Positions 8,083 through 16,877 of a stretch of DNA of 44,046 nt are shown here, one piece after another. This DNA is from Chitinophagaceae bacterium (lineage in GTDB: Bacteria; Bacteroidota; Bacteroidia; Chitinophagales; Chitinophagaceae), in contig JAMLHL010000030.1 in NCBI GenBank assembly GCA_023957125.1, positions 1 to 44,046 of the forward strand, in the 5' to 3' direction. The notes beneath the pieces were generated by a model, which was not told the DNA's origin, ran no database searches, and saw only the letters and a list, made by a program, of their open reading frames with translations. A program made the translations under genes and the position numbers. Position 1 is the first letter of the stretch; each line of letters starts with the position of its first letter.

Positions 8083-8979
8083 CTATCTCAATGTCGGGTC
8101 TTTTTCCAACAGTTCTTTTGTCTTCCGGTGATAAGCCTCACTAAGCGGGACAAGGGGTAAACGTACCATATTTTTAATCAATCCAAGATGAGAGAGGAAA
8201 GACTTAACACCAGCCGGGTTGTTTTCCACAAAGAGCAATTCATACACCTCCAGCATGGCATCATTGAGTTGTTTGGCATCCTTCAATCTGCCTTCTAACG
8301 CCAATCGCACCATGTCAGAAAATTTACGAGGCATACAATTTGCAGCTACACTGATCAAACCATCCATACCACAGGCTAATTGCGGTAAAGCCAGTCCGTC
8401 TTCACCACTGCACACCAAAAAATCGTCCGGCCGGTCTTTAAGCACCTGCATACTTTGCATCATATCGCCTGCCGCATCTTTAATACCGGCTACATTGGGA
8501 ACCTCCCGGGCCAGTCGGATTACTGTCTCCGGAGACAAGCCGCGACCCGTCCTTCCCGGCACATTATACAGGATAACCGGTTTGGGTGCAACCGCCGCGA
8601 TGGTTTTATAATGCTGAAACAGTCCTTCCTGCGAAGGTTTGCTGTAATAGGGGCTTACACTCAATATGGCCACCACATCATCCAACGGGAAACTTTGCAG
8701 TTCCTTCACTAACTCCGCAGTACTGTTGCCTCCTATACCCACGACTACGGGCACACGCTTATTTACTTTTTGAACGGTATATTCTACCAGCGTTCTTTTT
8801 TCTTCCTTACTGACCGTGGGCGATTCCCCGGTGGTGCCCATAGATACAATGTAATCCACGCCATTAGCAATCATGTGATCAATCATTCTGTTCAAAGCCT
8901 CGTAATCAATACTGAAATCATTGTTAAAAGGGGTAATCAACGCCACTCCGGTTCCTCTGAGTTGTGTTCTTAATGACAT
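8083..8979 (-). CDS. dapA: 4-hydroxy-tetrahydrodipicolinate synthase
   Basis: The protein is 298 residues, the usual DapA length. It condenses pyruvate with aspartate semialdehyde, the first committed step towards diaminopimelate and lysine. Diagnostic residues are present: Thr49-Thr50 in MGTTGES, Tyr138 in LYNVPGRT with Arg143, and Schiff-base Lys167 in AGIKDAAGD. The ATG at 8979 is preceded by a purine-rich AAAGAGAG, which decides it over an upstream ATG at 9018. The neighbour accA lies upstream on the same strand, a housekeeping context. Confidence 0.96.
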   Translation of the reverse strand: MSLRTQLRGTGVALITPFNNDFSIDYEALNRMIDHMIANGVDYIVSMGTTGESPTVSKEEKRTLVEYTVQKVNKRVPVVVGIGGNSTAELVKELQSFPLDDVVAILSVSPYYSKPSQEGLFQHYKTIAAVAPKPVILYNVPGRTGRGLSPETVIRLAREVPNVAGIKDAAGDMMQSMQVLKDRPDDFLVCSGEDGLALPQLACGMDGLISVAANCMPRKFSDMVRLALEGRLKDAKQLNDAMLEVYELLFVENNPAGVKSFLSHLGLIKNMVRLPLVPLSEAYHRKTKELLEKDPTLR

Positions 8980-9134
8980 ACTGCTCTCTTTATAGCTGAT
9001 AGAAAGTTTGGGCTGCAAGTTACAGGATTCAAATCACACGCAGAACAGGCTAACCAACATTTTGAGCGGGATGAACGGTTTATCTTTGCCCACAGGACCA
9101 TGGGCCAACAATCAGCGCAGGATTGCAGGAGCAC

Positions 9135-10115
9135 CTATCCCGGCACTTCTTCCCAGAAGCCCATCTGGCTGTATTTTTCAATACGTTGCCGGATCCGTTC
9201 TTCCGGGTCTATGGCTTCCAGTTCTTCAATGAGCGGACTGATATATGATTTGAGGGTATCCGCGGTTTCCTGGTAATTCCAATGAGCGCCTCCGTACGGC
9301 TCAGGTACCACCTCATCCACCAGGCCAAAACTCTTCATATCCGCCGAGGTTAATTTCAATTGCTCTGCCGCCACTTCTTTTTTCTCCCAACTGCGCCACA
9401 AAATAGAACTGCAGTTCTCAGGCGAAATTACAGTGTACCAGGTATTCTGCAGCATCAGCACCCGGTCGCCCACGCCTATTCCCAAGGCGCCGCCGCTGGC
9501 TCCTTCACCAATCACCACACAAATAACGGGCACTTTCAGGCGCATCATCTCATAGATGTTCCGGGCAATCGCCTCTCCCTGTCCACGCTCTTCGGCTTCC
9601 GCTCCCGGGAAGGCTCCCGGCGTATCTATCAGGGTAACTATCGGTTTATTGAATTTTTCCGCCAATTTCATCAATCGCAAAGCCTTGCGATATCCCTCCG
9701 GGTTAGCCATACCAAAATTACGCTGTTGCCGCATTTTGGTATTGATGCCTTTCTGATGCCCGATGATCATCACGGTTTTCCCGTCAATTTGCGCAAATCC
9801 TCCTACTATCGCCTTATCATCCTTCACATTCCTGTCGCCATATAATTCTATATAATTGGTACACATCCTTTTAATGTAAGCATGCGTATAGGGACGGTCG
9901 GGATGACGGCTCAGTTGCACCTGCTGCCAGGGTGTGAGATGATGGGTTATTTCCCTTCGCTTTTCAATCATAGACTCCTCCAACTGCTGAAGCGTAGCGG
10001 AATAATCCAATTTCGGATTCTTCTCCGCTAACTGTTTCAACTGCATCACCTGATCATACAATTCCTTTACCGGTTTCTCAAAATCAAGAAACTGTCTTTG
10101 TTTTAATTGCGCCAT
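9135..10115 (-). CDS. accA: Acetyl-CoA carboxylase carboxyltransferase subunit alpha
   Basis: The protein is 326 residues from ATG 10115; the ATG at 10139 would add eight residues. With AccD it forms the carboxyltransferase that moves CO2 from biotin-BCCP to acetyl-CoA for fatty acid synthesis. Family signatures: N-terminal LDFEKPVKEL, DRPYTHAYIK, GHQKGIN, TLIDTPGAFPGAEAEERGQGEAIARN split across the active-site loop, GEGASGGALGIGVGD (oxyanion hole glycines) and SPENCSSILWR. accD is not in the window, as is common in Bacteroidetes where the two subunits are unlinked. Confidence 0.97.
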   Translation of the reverse strand: MAQLKQRQFLDFEKPVKELYDQVMQLKQLAEKNPKLDYSATLQQLEESMIEKRREITHHLTPWQQVQLSRHPDRPYTHAYIKRMCTNYIELYGDRNVKDDKAIVGGFAQIDGKTVMIIGHQKGINTKMRQQRNFGMANPEGYRKALRLMKLAEKFNKPIVTLIDTPGAFPGAEAEERGQGEAIARNIYEMMRLKVPVICVVIGEGASGGALGIGVGDRVLMLQNTWYTVISPENCSSILWRSWEKKEVAAEQLKLTSADMKSFGLVDEVVPEPYGGAHWNYQETADTLKSYISPLIEELEAIDPEERIRQRIEKYSQMGFWEEVPG

Positions 10116-10139
10116 AGGCTGTTTAAATACGAAGGACAA

Positions 10140-10577
10140 AAGTAATACTTAATGGGAAAACCGGGAATAATTAAAAACGAAGAGAAAAGAAGGCGGCAGG
10201 ATTCCGGGTACAAGGGGGACGGCGGGAGTTGCGGTGCCGGGTTTCAGGCATTGACGCTTTTGTCACTCTTTATTTCATACTGCGGACCATCTTGTTCAGG
10301 CCTTCCCGTCTGGAATGTCAATGGTCCGGATCGGTGTAGTATGTGGCGTTGCTTCTGTGATCGCTGTGTATTTTAAACGAAGGCAGGCTAAAAGGATCCT
10401 TATTCAAAGACTATAACACCCGGTTACAAACCGGTGATCCTTAAAACGAAATACCGTCGCCTCGCCAAAAGAAAATCCGTAGTACACAAACAGGAATTCA
10501 AAAAATCAGAGAACCACTACAGGCAAGACTTTACGCCCGGGTAACTGCAATGTGGGTTAAAACTACGCATGGCTCTC
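10140..10577. other. 438-bp gap without a supported gene
   Basis: Short frames are present, including a 74-codon plus-strand frame at 10152-10376, but none shows a family motif or a convincing start. A perfect 6-bp stem (CCGGTT 10420-10425, AACCGG 10429-10434) is not followed by a T run. A basic plus-strand stretch near 10425-10545 (KYRRLAKRKSVVHKQEFKK) may be the tail of a decayed gene, but I cannot name it. Confidence 0.5.
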
Positions 10578-11357
10578 CTACCAACTGGTCCAGCCACCAT
10601 CTACTACAAGATTATGGCCTGTAATATAGCTCGAAATATCCGATAATAAAAAAGCTACCGGACCTGCAATTTCATTAGCAATGCCTATCCTGCCCATTGG
10701 TGATTTCCTGGCAAGCCGCGCTATAAAATCAGGATGACTTTGCTGAACAGCCGGGTTGGGAAATGGCCCGGGCGATATACAATTCACCCGCAACTGCTGC
10801 TTAGCCCAGTGCACAGCGAGGTATTTCGTCATTTGAATGACGCCGGCCTTACCCACGCCGTACTCCAGCGGGTTCTTATTCATGGGCGCTTCATACACTT
10901 CATCGTTGGGAGACACCATGCCATACATGCTGGAAAACAATACAATGCTTCCCCTACCCTTTTCGATCATATATTTCGACACCTCCCTGGCAAATACAAA
11001 TATAGCAGTGAGCGCGGCATGATTTACCTTATCAAAATCTTCGTCGGAAAGATCGTCCAGTTTTTTAGCGGTAGAGCCAAACGCAAGGTTGACCAAACCA
11101 TCCGGCCTGCCATGAAGAGCGACCTGCTCTTTCGCGAATTGAGCAATAAAGCCCGTATCGTTAATATTGAAAGAAGCTGTAGCCATCCTGTCGCCAAATC
11201 CTGCTTTCTGCGCAAAATCAACAGCCCGGTTTTCCATATCTATACACAATACCTTCGCACCGGTACTGTTTAATAATGCAACCACAGCCTGCCCCAGGTA
11301 GCCGGCTCCTCCAACTACCCAAACCAGTTTGTCTTTTAATTGAAAAGTATCATTCAT
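10578..11357 (-). CDS. SDR-family oxidoreductase (intact catalytic triad)
   Basis: The protein is 259 residues, a classical short-chain dehydrogenase/reductase. It has an unusual glycine motif VGGAGYLG (15-22), an acidic Asp40 at the end of beta 2 suggesting NAD(H), Ser143 in FSSMYG and Tyr166/Lys170 in EYGVGKAG. The C-terminal ITGHNLVVDGGW is standard. It is the last gene of operon 1 and is closely related in layout to the SDR at 12350-11571. Its substrate is probably a hydroxyl or keto group of the sugar-like compound handled by the operon; the exact reaction is unknown. Confidence 0.9.
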   Translation of the reverse strand: MNDTFQLKDKLVWVVGGAGYLGQAVVALLNSTGAKVLCIDMENRAVDFAQKAGFGDRMATASFNINDTGFIAQFAKEQVALHGRPDGLVNLAFGSTAKKLDDLSDEDFDKVNHAALTAIFVFAREVSKYMIEKGRGSIVLFSSMYGMVSPNDEVYEAPMNKNPLEYGVGKAGVIQMTKYLAVHWAKQQLRVNCISPGPFPNPAVQQSHPDFIARLARKSPMGRIGIANEIAGPVAFLLSDISSYITGHNLVVDGGWTSW

Positions 11358-11396
11358 TTCGTTCCTTTTATCCTATGTTAAACGGCTTTGAATAGC

Positions 11397-11555
11397 TTAG
11401 GCAAATGATATAATTTGTCTCAGCGCCGTTCCTCCTGCCAACCGTTCAAAACCTTCATTTACCTCATGCAGGCTAATGGTATGCGACAAAAGCCGTTCAA
11501 CAGGCAACCTGCGCTGTATCCCGTTTTCATATAAAATTGCAGCTTTTATTTTCAT
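11397..11555 (-). pseudogene. Alcohol dehydrogenase remnant with in-frame internal deletion (52 codons)
   Basis: Translated by hand from ATG 11555 to TAA 11397. The first 12 residues (MKIKAAILYENG) are the canonical start of zinc-dependent medium-chain dehydrogenases. The rest (RLPVERLLSHTISLHEVNEGFERLAGG and ALRQIISFA) is their canonical C-terminus. Roughly 290-320 residues, including all zinc and NAD binding, are missing, yet the frame is preserved across the junction near 11517-11520. It lies between the two SDR genes, 15 bp after the previous stop. It is too short to be an enzyme; whether a peptide is made is unknown. Confidence 0.75.
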
Positions 11556-11570
11556 ATCGTCAAGCTATTA

Positions 11571-12350
11571 TTATGCATACAACCCGCCATCAATTAAAAT
11601 ATTCTCTCCGTTGATGTAGGCGCCGGCCTCTGACGATAATAAAACGATCAGTCCCTTGATGTCATCGTTGTTGGCCATCCTGCCCAGCGGCACTTTTTTA
11701 CAATAATTTTCCACAAATTTTTCCGGCTGGTTGTTGAACAGCCCCCCGGGACTGACGCAGTTAAACCGAATGTTTTTCCCTGCATGCGTTTTAGCCATAA
11801 ACCGGGTAAGCATGATCAACCCCGCGTTGTGGAAGCAATAATCCGGGGCAATATCGCCCATGCCGGGTATGCCGTCGTAGTTAGAATATACAGGTGCATA
11901 CATCCCCATCATAGAGCTGATGCTGATCACGCTACCTCCGCCAGACCCGATAATCAGATCCGTCATCTCCCGCAGGATCGCCATCATGCCTGTGGCATTT
12001 ACCCGCATAGATTCGTCAAACTGTTCAATAGGTGCATAATAACCTTTCATCGGCCGGGCTACGGCATTGTTGACGAATACGTCCAGTTTCCCATACCTCT
12101 CCCGAATACGTGCTTTCAGCAATGCCACCGAAGCCGTGTCTGCCTGGTCCACCTGCATGCCATGAACATCCAGTCCACCCGCACGAAAACCCGCCGCTGT
12201 TTTTTCAATGGCTTCCGTATTCCTGGAAGCGATAATTACGGTGGCGCCGGCTTCTCCAAGTCCTTCTGTAATGGAACGGCCGTAATTACCTGCACCGCCC
12301 GTAACCAGCGCTACTTTATTCTTCAAATTGAATAACTGTAGTACGTTCAT
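11571..12350 (-). CDS. SDR-family protein lacking the catalytic lysine
   Basis: The protein is 259 residues with the SDR fold: cofactor motif TGGAGNYG (17-24), NNAV (94-97), Ser145/146 in SISSMMG and C-terminal INGENILIDGG. The YxxxK motif reads DYCFHNAG: Tyr171 is present but position 175 is Asn (codon AAC), where close relatives with a DYFFHKGG-like segment have Lys. Without that Lys, normal SDR proton relay and ribose binding should be impaired. It starts 6 bp after the Gfo/Idh/MocA gene, so it is co-transcribed in operon 1. It may be a non-catalytic or altered paralog of the downstream SDR. Confidence 0.88.
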   Translation of the reverse strand: MNVLQLFNLKNKVALVTGGAGNYGRSITEGLGEAGATVIIASRNTEAIEKTAAGFRAGGLDVHGMQVDQADTASVALLKARIRERYGKLDVFVNNAVARPMKGYYAPIEQFDESMRVNATGMMAILREMTDLIIGSGGGSVISISSMMGMYAPVYSNYDGIPGMGDIAPDYCFHNAGLIMLTRFMAKTHAGKNIRFNCVSPGGLFNNQPEKFVENYCKKVPLGRMANNDDIKGLIVLLSSEAGAYINGENILIDGGLYA

Positions 12351-12356
12351 ACCTGA

Positions 12357-13277
12357 CTATTTTACATGAATGATTTTCCCTCCCGAAAGCCTGCTTGCTT
12401 CCGCGGCAATCACGGTATTGATTATATTCTTGGTTGTACTGAATTCCAGCCTTGGTTTTCCTTCTTTCACACTCCTCAAAAATTCTATGATATTATCCCG
12501 GAACATGGAATAGGAATTTTTAATATCCGCCATCTGCCATGCCTGTTGCCCGAAGAAACTAAGCTGAAAGGTTCCCGGGATGTCCATAAACAGATGAATA
12601 GTGGCGGGTAAACCATTTTCAAAAACAATATGCACCACATCTTTGCCTTTTTCGCCAATGTGCTGCACAGTGGCTGCTTTTGGATCGCCCAGCGTTGCAA
12701 ACAAAGCTTCTGTCATGTGCACCCCATATTTCAACCAGTCTTTTTTGCCTACTGCTGTTACCAGTTCCAGTTTGCCCAATGCGTCCAGGTTTTGTTTCAC
12801 TATCCGGCACTCATTGGCATAGCGCATAGACGAGCACGACATAATAAATCTGCCTGCAGCATGCTGATCTTCAAACCAGTCCAGGTCTTCCTGCCTGATC
12901 GCTAAGGGCTTATCAATAAAAACAGGAATACCGGCTTCCATAAAGGGTTTGCTCATTTCCACGTGAAATTCCGCATCATCACGGGCAAGTATAACCGCAT
13001 CTACGTTGCCGGTCATATCTTCAGCTTTTTCCGCTATATGTTCGATGCCCGAAGAAGCCGCAATGCTTTTTGAAACGGAGGCGTCCTGGGTCCATACATG
13101 GGTTACTTCAGCCTCCGGCAAACCAAGGGTATCCCGGTTTGCATCCAGGTAGGCAGCAACGGCAGGATAGCCTGTTTTTGAGATCACTTCCCCGTCATAT
13201 TTCCCGTTTATAATAGATGACCAGGAATAAGGATGGGCATTACCGGCACTCATTCCTATTATTCCGATTTTTATCAT
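12357..13277 (-). CDS. Gfo/Idh/MocA-family oxidoreductase
   Basis: The protein is 306 residues. It has an N-terminal Rossmann fold (IKIGIIGMSAGNAHPYSW; the second glycine motif is altered), a family-typical FIDKPLAI (an EKP-like motif with its catalytic-region Lys), and a C-terminal alpha/beta domain. Members of the family oxidise or reduce sugars, inositols and related compounds with NAD(P). It is in operon 1 between the aldo/keto reductase and the Lys-less SDR. The substrate is unknown. Confidence is high for the family, low for the reaction. Confidence 0.88.
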   Translation of the reverse strand: MIKIGIIGMSAGNAHPYSWSSIINGKYDGEVISKTGYPAVAAYLDANRDTLGLPEAEVTHVWTQDASVSKSIAASSGIEHIAEKAEDMTGNVDAVILARDDAEFHVEMSKPFMEAGIPVFIDKPLAIRQEDLDWFEDQHAAGRFIMSCSSMRYANECRIVKQNLDALGKLELVTAVGKKDWLKYGVHMTEALFATLGDPKAATVQHIGEKGKDVVHIVFENGLPATIHLFMDIPGTFQLSFFGQQAWQMADIKNSYSMFRDNIIEFLRSVKEGKPRLEFSTTKNIINTVIAAEASRLSGGKIIHVK

Positions 13278-13434
13278 TTGAGATTTGAAATTTAAGATTT
13301 GAAATTTGTTCCCATAGTTACAAAGGATTGCGGATTGTATAGGAGGGTTTATAGTATCCGCGGTCTGACGCTCCTTTTGTCGCGCACCGACCGCTACATT
13401 TTCACATTTTCACATTCCCAAATTTCCACATTCC
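13278..13434. repeat. Low-complexity repeat pair (dispersed repeat locus a)
   Basis: The left end (13278-13311) reads as GATTTGAAATTT-like iterations. The right end (13398-13434) reads as CATTTTCACATTTTCACATT-like iterations. About 85 bp of other sequence lies between them. The same two arms in the same orientation flank 28399-28873. No gene is visible inside. Such text-like repeats are dispersed in Chitinophagaceae genomes. Confidence 0.5.
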
Positions 13435-14388
13435 TTACCTCAGCCATCCCATCTTATCCCAATACGGCAAATCCAGAAAAGCCGGGTCGGGATATGCAAG
13501 CGTACGCGCCTGCCGTAAATGGTCTTTATCCATATAATGCCCGTCTGCCGCATTTAAGGCTTCCAGCAAATATGGCTCTTTATCTATACCAATCAATACC
13601 GCCGAAACTTCAGGAAACGAGAGCGCAAACTTGACGGCCGTTTTTGGAAGGGATTCCCCATCTTTCAATAGTCCGCCGTATCTTTTGATATGTTCTTCAA
13701 CCTGCTGAAGCGCCGGGTGCAAGCCGGTACCCCTTGTACTCAGTAGTCCCTTCAGCAACACAGAGCGTACTACTATCCCCACCCCGCTTTTTGCAGCCAG
13801 CTCAAATAAGGCTTGCTGCCGCTGATCCATCAGATTAAAAGGAAGCTGCACCACATCCCACACTTCAGATTCAATGGCTCTCCGGGTTTCTTCAACGCTA
13901 TAGGTGGATACGCCGATGGCTTTTACCACCCCGGATCTCTTAAGCCCCAGCATTTCATCTGCTACTACCTGCCGGTGAAGGATCTCCATATCGGCCTGGT
14001 GAAGCATATACAAGTCAATGTAATCCGTTTGTAAGGCCTCCAGGCTTTCTCTTAAAGACAGGTGTACCAGGTTGGGAATATCCCGGTCGGGAGGGAGCGC
14101 TCCTTCCGCATTCCTGAAATGACGACACTTGGTGGCAAGCACAATATCCTGCCTGCAATGCTTAAATGCCTTCCCCATTATTTTTTCGCTCACTCCGTAC
14201 ATGCGGGCCGTATCAAAAAAATTAAACCCTTTCGCCACTGCTGTCTGCAACAACGCCACCGCATCTTCTTCTGCGATCATATCATCCCGGCCATTTACTC
14301 CAATACCATAAGGCAATCCTATTTCAACACCGCCGAAAGCAATTTCCGACACCTGCAAACCTGTACGCCCCAAATTTCTTTTCTGCAT
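13435..14388 (-). CDS. Aldo/keto reductase
   Basis: The protein is 317 residues, a TIM-barrel oxidoreductase that reduces carbonyls with NADPH or oxidises sugar hydroxyls. The catalytic tetrad is visible: Asp and Tyr in FFDTARMYGVSE, Lys in LATKCRHF, His in MLHQAD. The N-terminal MQKRNLGRTGLQVSEIAFGG is typical of the bacterial sugar-linked (L-fucose/galactose dehydrogenase-like) group. It starts 2 bp after the HpaI-type aldolase stop, so the two are tightly coupled in operon 1. Confidence 0.93.
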   Translation of the reverse strand: MQKRNLGRTGLQVSEIAFGGVEIGLPYGIGVNGRDDMIAEEDAVALLQTAVAKGFNFFDTARMYGVSEKIMGKAFKHCRQDIVLATKCRHFRNAEGALPPDRDIPNLVHLSLRESLEALQTDYIDLYMLHQADMEILHRQVVADEMLGLKRSGVVKAIGVSTYSVEETRRAIESEVWDVVQLPFNLMDQRQQALFELAAKSGVGIVVRSVLLKGLLSTRGTGLHPALQQVEEHIKRYGGLLKDGESLPKTAVKFALSFPEVSAVLIGIDKEPYLLEALNAADGHYMDKDHLRQARTLAYPDPAFLDLPYWDKMGWLR

Positions 14389-14390
14389 CG

Positions 14391-15200
14391 CTATTGTTTT
14401 TCAATATAGGAATTATTGCCTGCCGGCGAGGAATTGTCAAACGCCTGTAATAAGGAAGTAAAATAATTTTTCAGACCCACCACGTCAGCGCCTATGCTTA
14501 CCAACCGGTAACCCATCGCATTCAATTCTTTCAGATTAGCGGGACTTCCCACCGTTCCGGCAAACTTCCCGTATTTCTTCGCCACTTCCGCAATTCTCGT
14601 TCTGGTTTCCATCAATTTCGGATGGTCCCATACCCCCGGGGCGCCAATTCCCTGGCTGAAGTCGCCCGGGCCAAAAAACAACATATCATAACCGGGTAAT
14701 GCGGCGATGGCTTCCAGTTCATCTAAGGGTTCGGGGTCTTCTATCTGCAGGATTACAAAACGCTGCTCATTGGCCTGTGCTAAATACCGGTTGAAATCAA
14801 CACCGGTATAGCCGCCATCGGCGTTGCCCCCATCAATGGCTCGTCTTCCCACCGGGTGGAACCGGGTATGATACACGATTGCTTCGGCGTCGGCAAGACT
14901 TAGTATATGGGGCACCATAATACCTGTTGCGTCTAATTCCAGCGGCTTAATGTAATTATTATAGGCGCCCCTCGGAACCCGTACCAGTAAATCGGTATCA
15001 TGCGCTTTGGTAGCCCAAACAGAAGCTTCCAGCGCCGTCCAGTTCTGGCTGATATGCTCCTGATCCACCCATACACAGTCGAAGCCCGCCAGGGCAGCCA
15101 TTTCGCATACTCTCGGGTCGGCCAGGTTGATTTTTATACAACTCACGTTACCGCCTGCACGCAGTTTTTTCAACACCCTGCTTTTTCGCATTTCTATCAT
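14391..15200 (-). CDS. HpcH/HpaI-family aldolase
   Basis: The protein is 269 residues. This metal-dependent class II aldolase family cleaves 4-hydroxy-2-oxo acids (2-keto-3-deoxy sugar acids and related) to pyruvate and an aldehyde. Motifs: CVWVDQEHISQNW carrying the catalytic His, VRVPRG, metal ligands Glu in ILQIEDPEPLDE and Asp in FFGPGDFSQGIG. An aldolase of this type points to a sugar-acid-like substrate for operon 1. The first ATG (15200) is used; residue 4 is also Met. Confidence 0.92.
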   Translation of the reverse strand: MIEMRKSRVLKKLRAGGNVSCIKINLADPRVCEMAALAGFDCVWVDQEHISQNWTALEASVWATKAHDTDLLVRVPRGAYNNYIKPLELDATGIMVPHILSLADAEAIVYHTRFHPVGRRAIDGGNADGGYTGVDFNRYLAQANEQRFVILQIEDPEPLDELEAIAALPGYDMLFFGPGDFSQGIGAPGVWDHPKLMETRTRIAEVAKKYGKFAGTVGSPANLKELNAMGYRLVSIGADVVGLKNYFTSLLQAFDNSSPAGNNSYIEKQ

Positions 15201-15217
15201 GATATATAATGTTTTAT

Positions 15218-15274
15218 GCCACGAATGCGCGAATACTTAATGTATTTTGATCCATTCATTCGTGTATTCGCGGC
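15218..15274. repeat. Imperfect palindromic REP-like element
   Basis: The left arm at 15218-15236 (GCCACGAATGCGCGAATAC) pairs imperfectly with a right arm ending at 15274 (CATTCGTGTATTCGCGGC), around an AT-rich centre. The arms are built from CGAAT / ATTCG words of the kind found in dispersed Bacteroidetes repeats. It sits between the symporter and the aldolase of operon 1 and could form a hairpin that trims or stabilises the transcript. Confidence 0.6.
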
Positions 15275-15315
15275 GTATAAATCCAAACAACGGCTAATCA
15301 TTAAATGATTGTTTT

Positions 15316-16839
15316 TCAGGAACGATCGGGTTCTGGCTTAAACAATAACCGGTCTGCATAACTTAAAACAATCCCTGCTATAATCCCCGCTGCCAGCGAT
15401 ACCGGCATGATCCACAACACCGTTATTCCAAAAACGCCCCAAAACGCAACGGCAATGGCGATCGCAACAGATATGATCCCCGCCCAAAAGGTTGCCCTTC
15501 CGGTTGCAAAAGGTACGAAAAGCGCCATGAAAAAAAGTACAAACAACGGTGCAACAAATAAGTTCACTACTTTCATGACCACATCCAATAAATTTCCCGG
15601 CACTTTGTCCACAAAAAAACTCAGTGCCAATACGATCACCCCGGTCAGATAGGAGAGTTTTTTCACCTGCTTCAACGCATCCGGAGCAGGCTCCGTTTTT
15701 TTCCGGAACCGCTTTATAATATCTTCGGCAACAACCGAGGAAACACTGTTCAATCCCGACGACATGCTGGACATTGCCGCCGCCAGTAAACCCGCTATTA
15801 CCAGACCTGAAACGCCGGGTGGCAATCCGATCATAATAAAACGGGGGAAAAGGGTATCCGCCTGGTCATTCAGACCGTTATCACCCGTAAGAAACGCCTG
15901 GTGATGATTGAAAAAAGCCAGCATAGCCAGTCCCACTAATGCCAGGAGGAGATAGGCAATAACATTGGAATACAGGGATATACCAAATGATTTACGCGCA
16001 GTACGAATATCGCTGGTAGCCAGGTAGCGTTGTACCGCCATCTGATCGGAACCAGACGTACATACATACCAGGAAAAAAGTACCAGCATAGCGTTCCCGA
16101 TGGTGGTGCGCTCCCGGGGATCAAAACCTAACCGGAATGTGTCCCAGTGCGCCGGCCATTCAGACGGGAATATGGCCGTAAACGAACCGAGGTGAACACA
16201 TACTACTACAATGCTTAACAAAGCCCCTCCTAAAAAAATGAACGACTGGATAACATCCGTCACTACAACTGCTCTAAGCCCTCCCATAGACGTATAGAAG
16301 ATCGTGATGATCGTAAGTATGGCGCCAATGTACGGAACATAAATCCGGTCGAACTGTATAACGGAATACAACGCCACATCCACTGTAACATAAATGATGG
16401 TTGCCATCCATAACAACCGCAAAGAAAGGAACATGAAAATAGCCAGCATACGCACCCGCAATCCCAACTTTAACTCCAGAATTTCATAGGCGCTGGTAAC
16501 GTTCATCTTCATAAAACGTGGTATAAGCCACCAGCCCACAATGTAATACACCAAAGGAAAAGCGAGGATTCCGGCAAAAATAGCAGGTCCATGCAGGATC
16601 ATTTCTCCCGGGTAGGTAAGATAACTCAGCGTACTCATCAGGGAAGCGAAAAGGGAAATTCCAACTGCGGTAGGATTCATTTTTCGTCCTCCCAGCAAAT
16701 AATCTTCTTTCGTTTTGTTTTTACGGGAATAAATCCATCCTATCAAAAGCATGCCGCCGCCATATAACAGCAAAACGATCCAGTCTAAATGTGTGAGTTG
16801 TGTTGCATCAACAGGGCTTTTGAGCAGGCGAAAAATCAT
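15316..16839 (-). CDS. Sodium:solute symporter (SSS family)
   Basis: The protein is 507 residues with about 13 hydrophobic segments, the usual SSS length. Family signatures include YLLGGRKMNPTAVGISLFASLMSTLSYLTYPGE (the sodium-site region of helix 1-2, quoted in parts as YLLGGRKMNP and LMSTLSYLTYPGE) and GLLAAAMSSMSSGLNSVSSV with LNS for Na+ coordination. It imports a small organic solute with Na+. Placed in operon 1 with oxidoreductases and an aldolase, it is the likely uptake system for the pathway's substrate across the inner membrane. Confidence 0.94.
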   Translation of the reverse strand: MIFRLLKSPVDATQLTHLDWIVLLLYGGGMLLIGWIYSRKNKTKEDYLLGGRKMNPTAVGISLFASLMSTLSYLTYPGEMILHGPAIFAGILAFPLVYYIVGWWLIPRFMKMNVTSAYEILELKLGLRVRMLAIFMFLSLRLLWMATIIYVTVDVALYSVIQFDRIYVPYIGAILTIITIFYTSMGGLRAVVVTDVIQSFIFLGGALLSIVVVCVHLGSFTAIFPSEWPAHWDTFRLGFDPRERTTIGNAMLVLFSWYVCTSGSDQMAVQRYLATSDIRTARKSFGISLYSNVIAYLLLALVGLAMLAFFNHHQAFLTGDNGLNDQADTLFPRFIMIGLPPGVSGLVIAGLLAAAMSSMSSGLNSVSSVVAEDIIKRFRKKTEPAPDALKQVKKLSYLTGVIVLALSFFVDKVPGNLLDVVMKVVNLFVAPLFVLFFMALFVPFATGRATFWAGIISVAIAIAVAFWGVFGITVLWIMPVSLAAGIIAGIVLSYADRLLFKPEPDRS

Positions 16840-16877
16840 TGATCTCTGTTTTGGATATTAAATTTCGGTTATTAATA

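Noticed and set aside
10152..10376. 74-codon plus-strand frame
   Set aside because: Low-complexity Gly/Cys-rich product with no family features, in a gap next to accA.
15936..16124. Other-frame ORF inside the symporter gene
   Set aside because: It overlaps transmembrane coding sequence of the symporter and has no features of its own.
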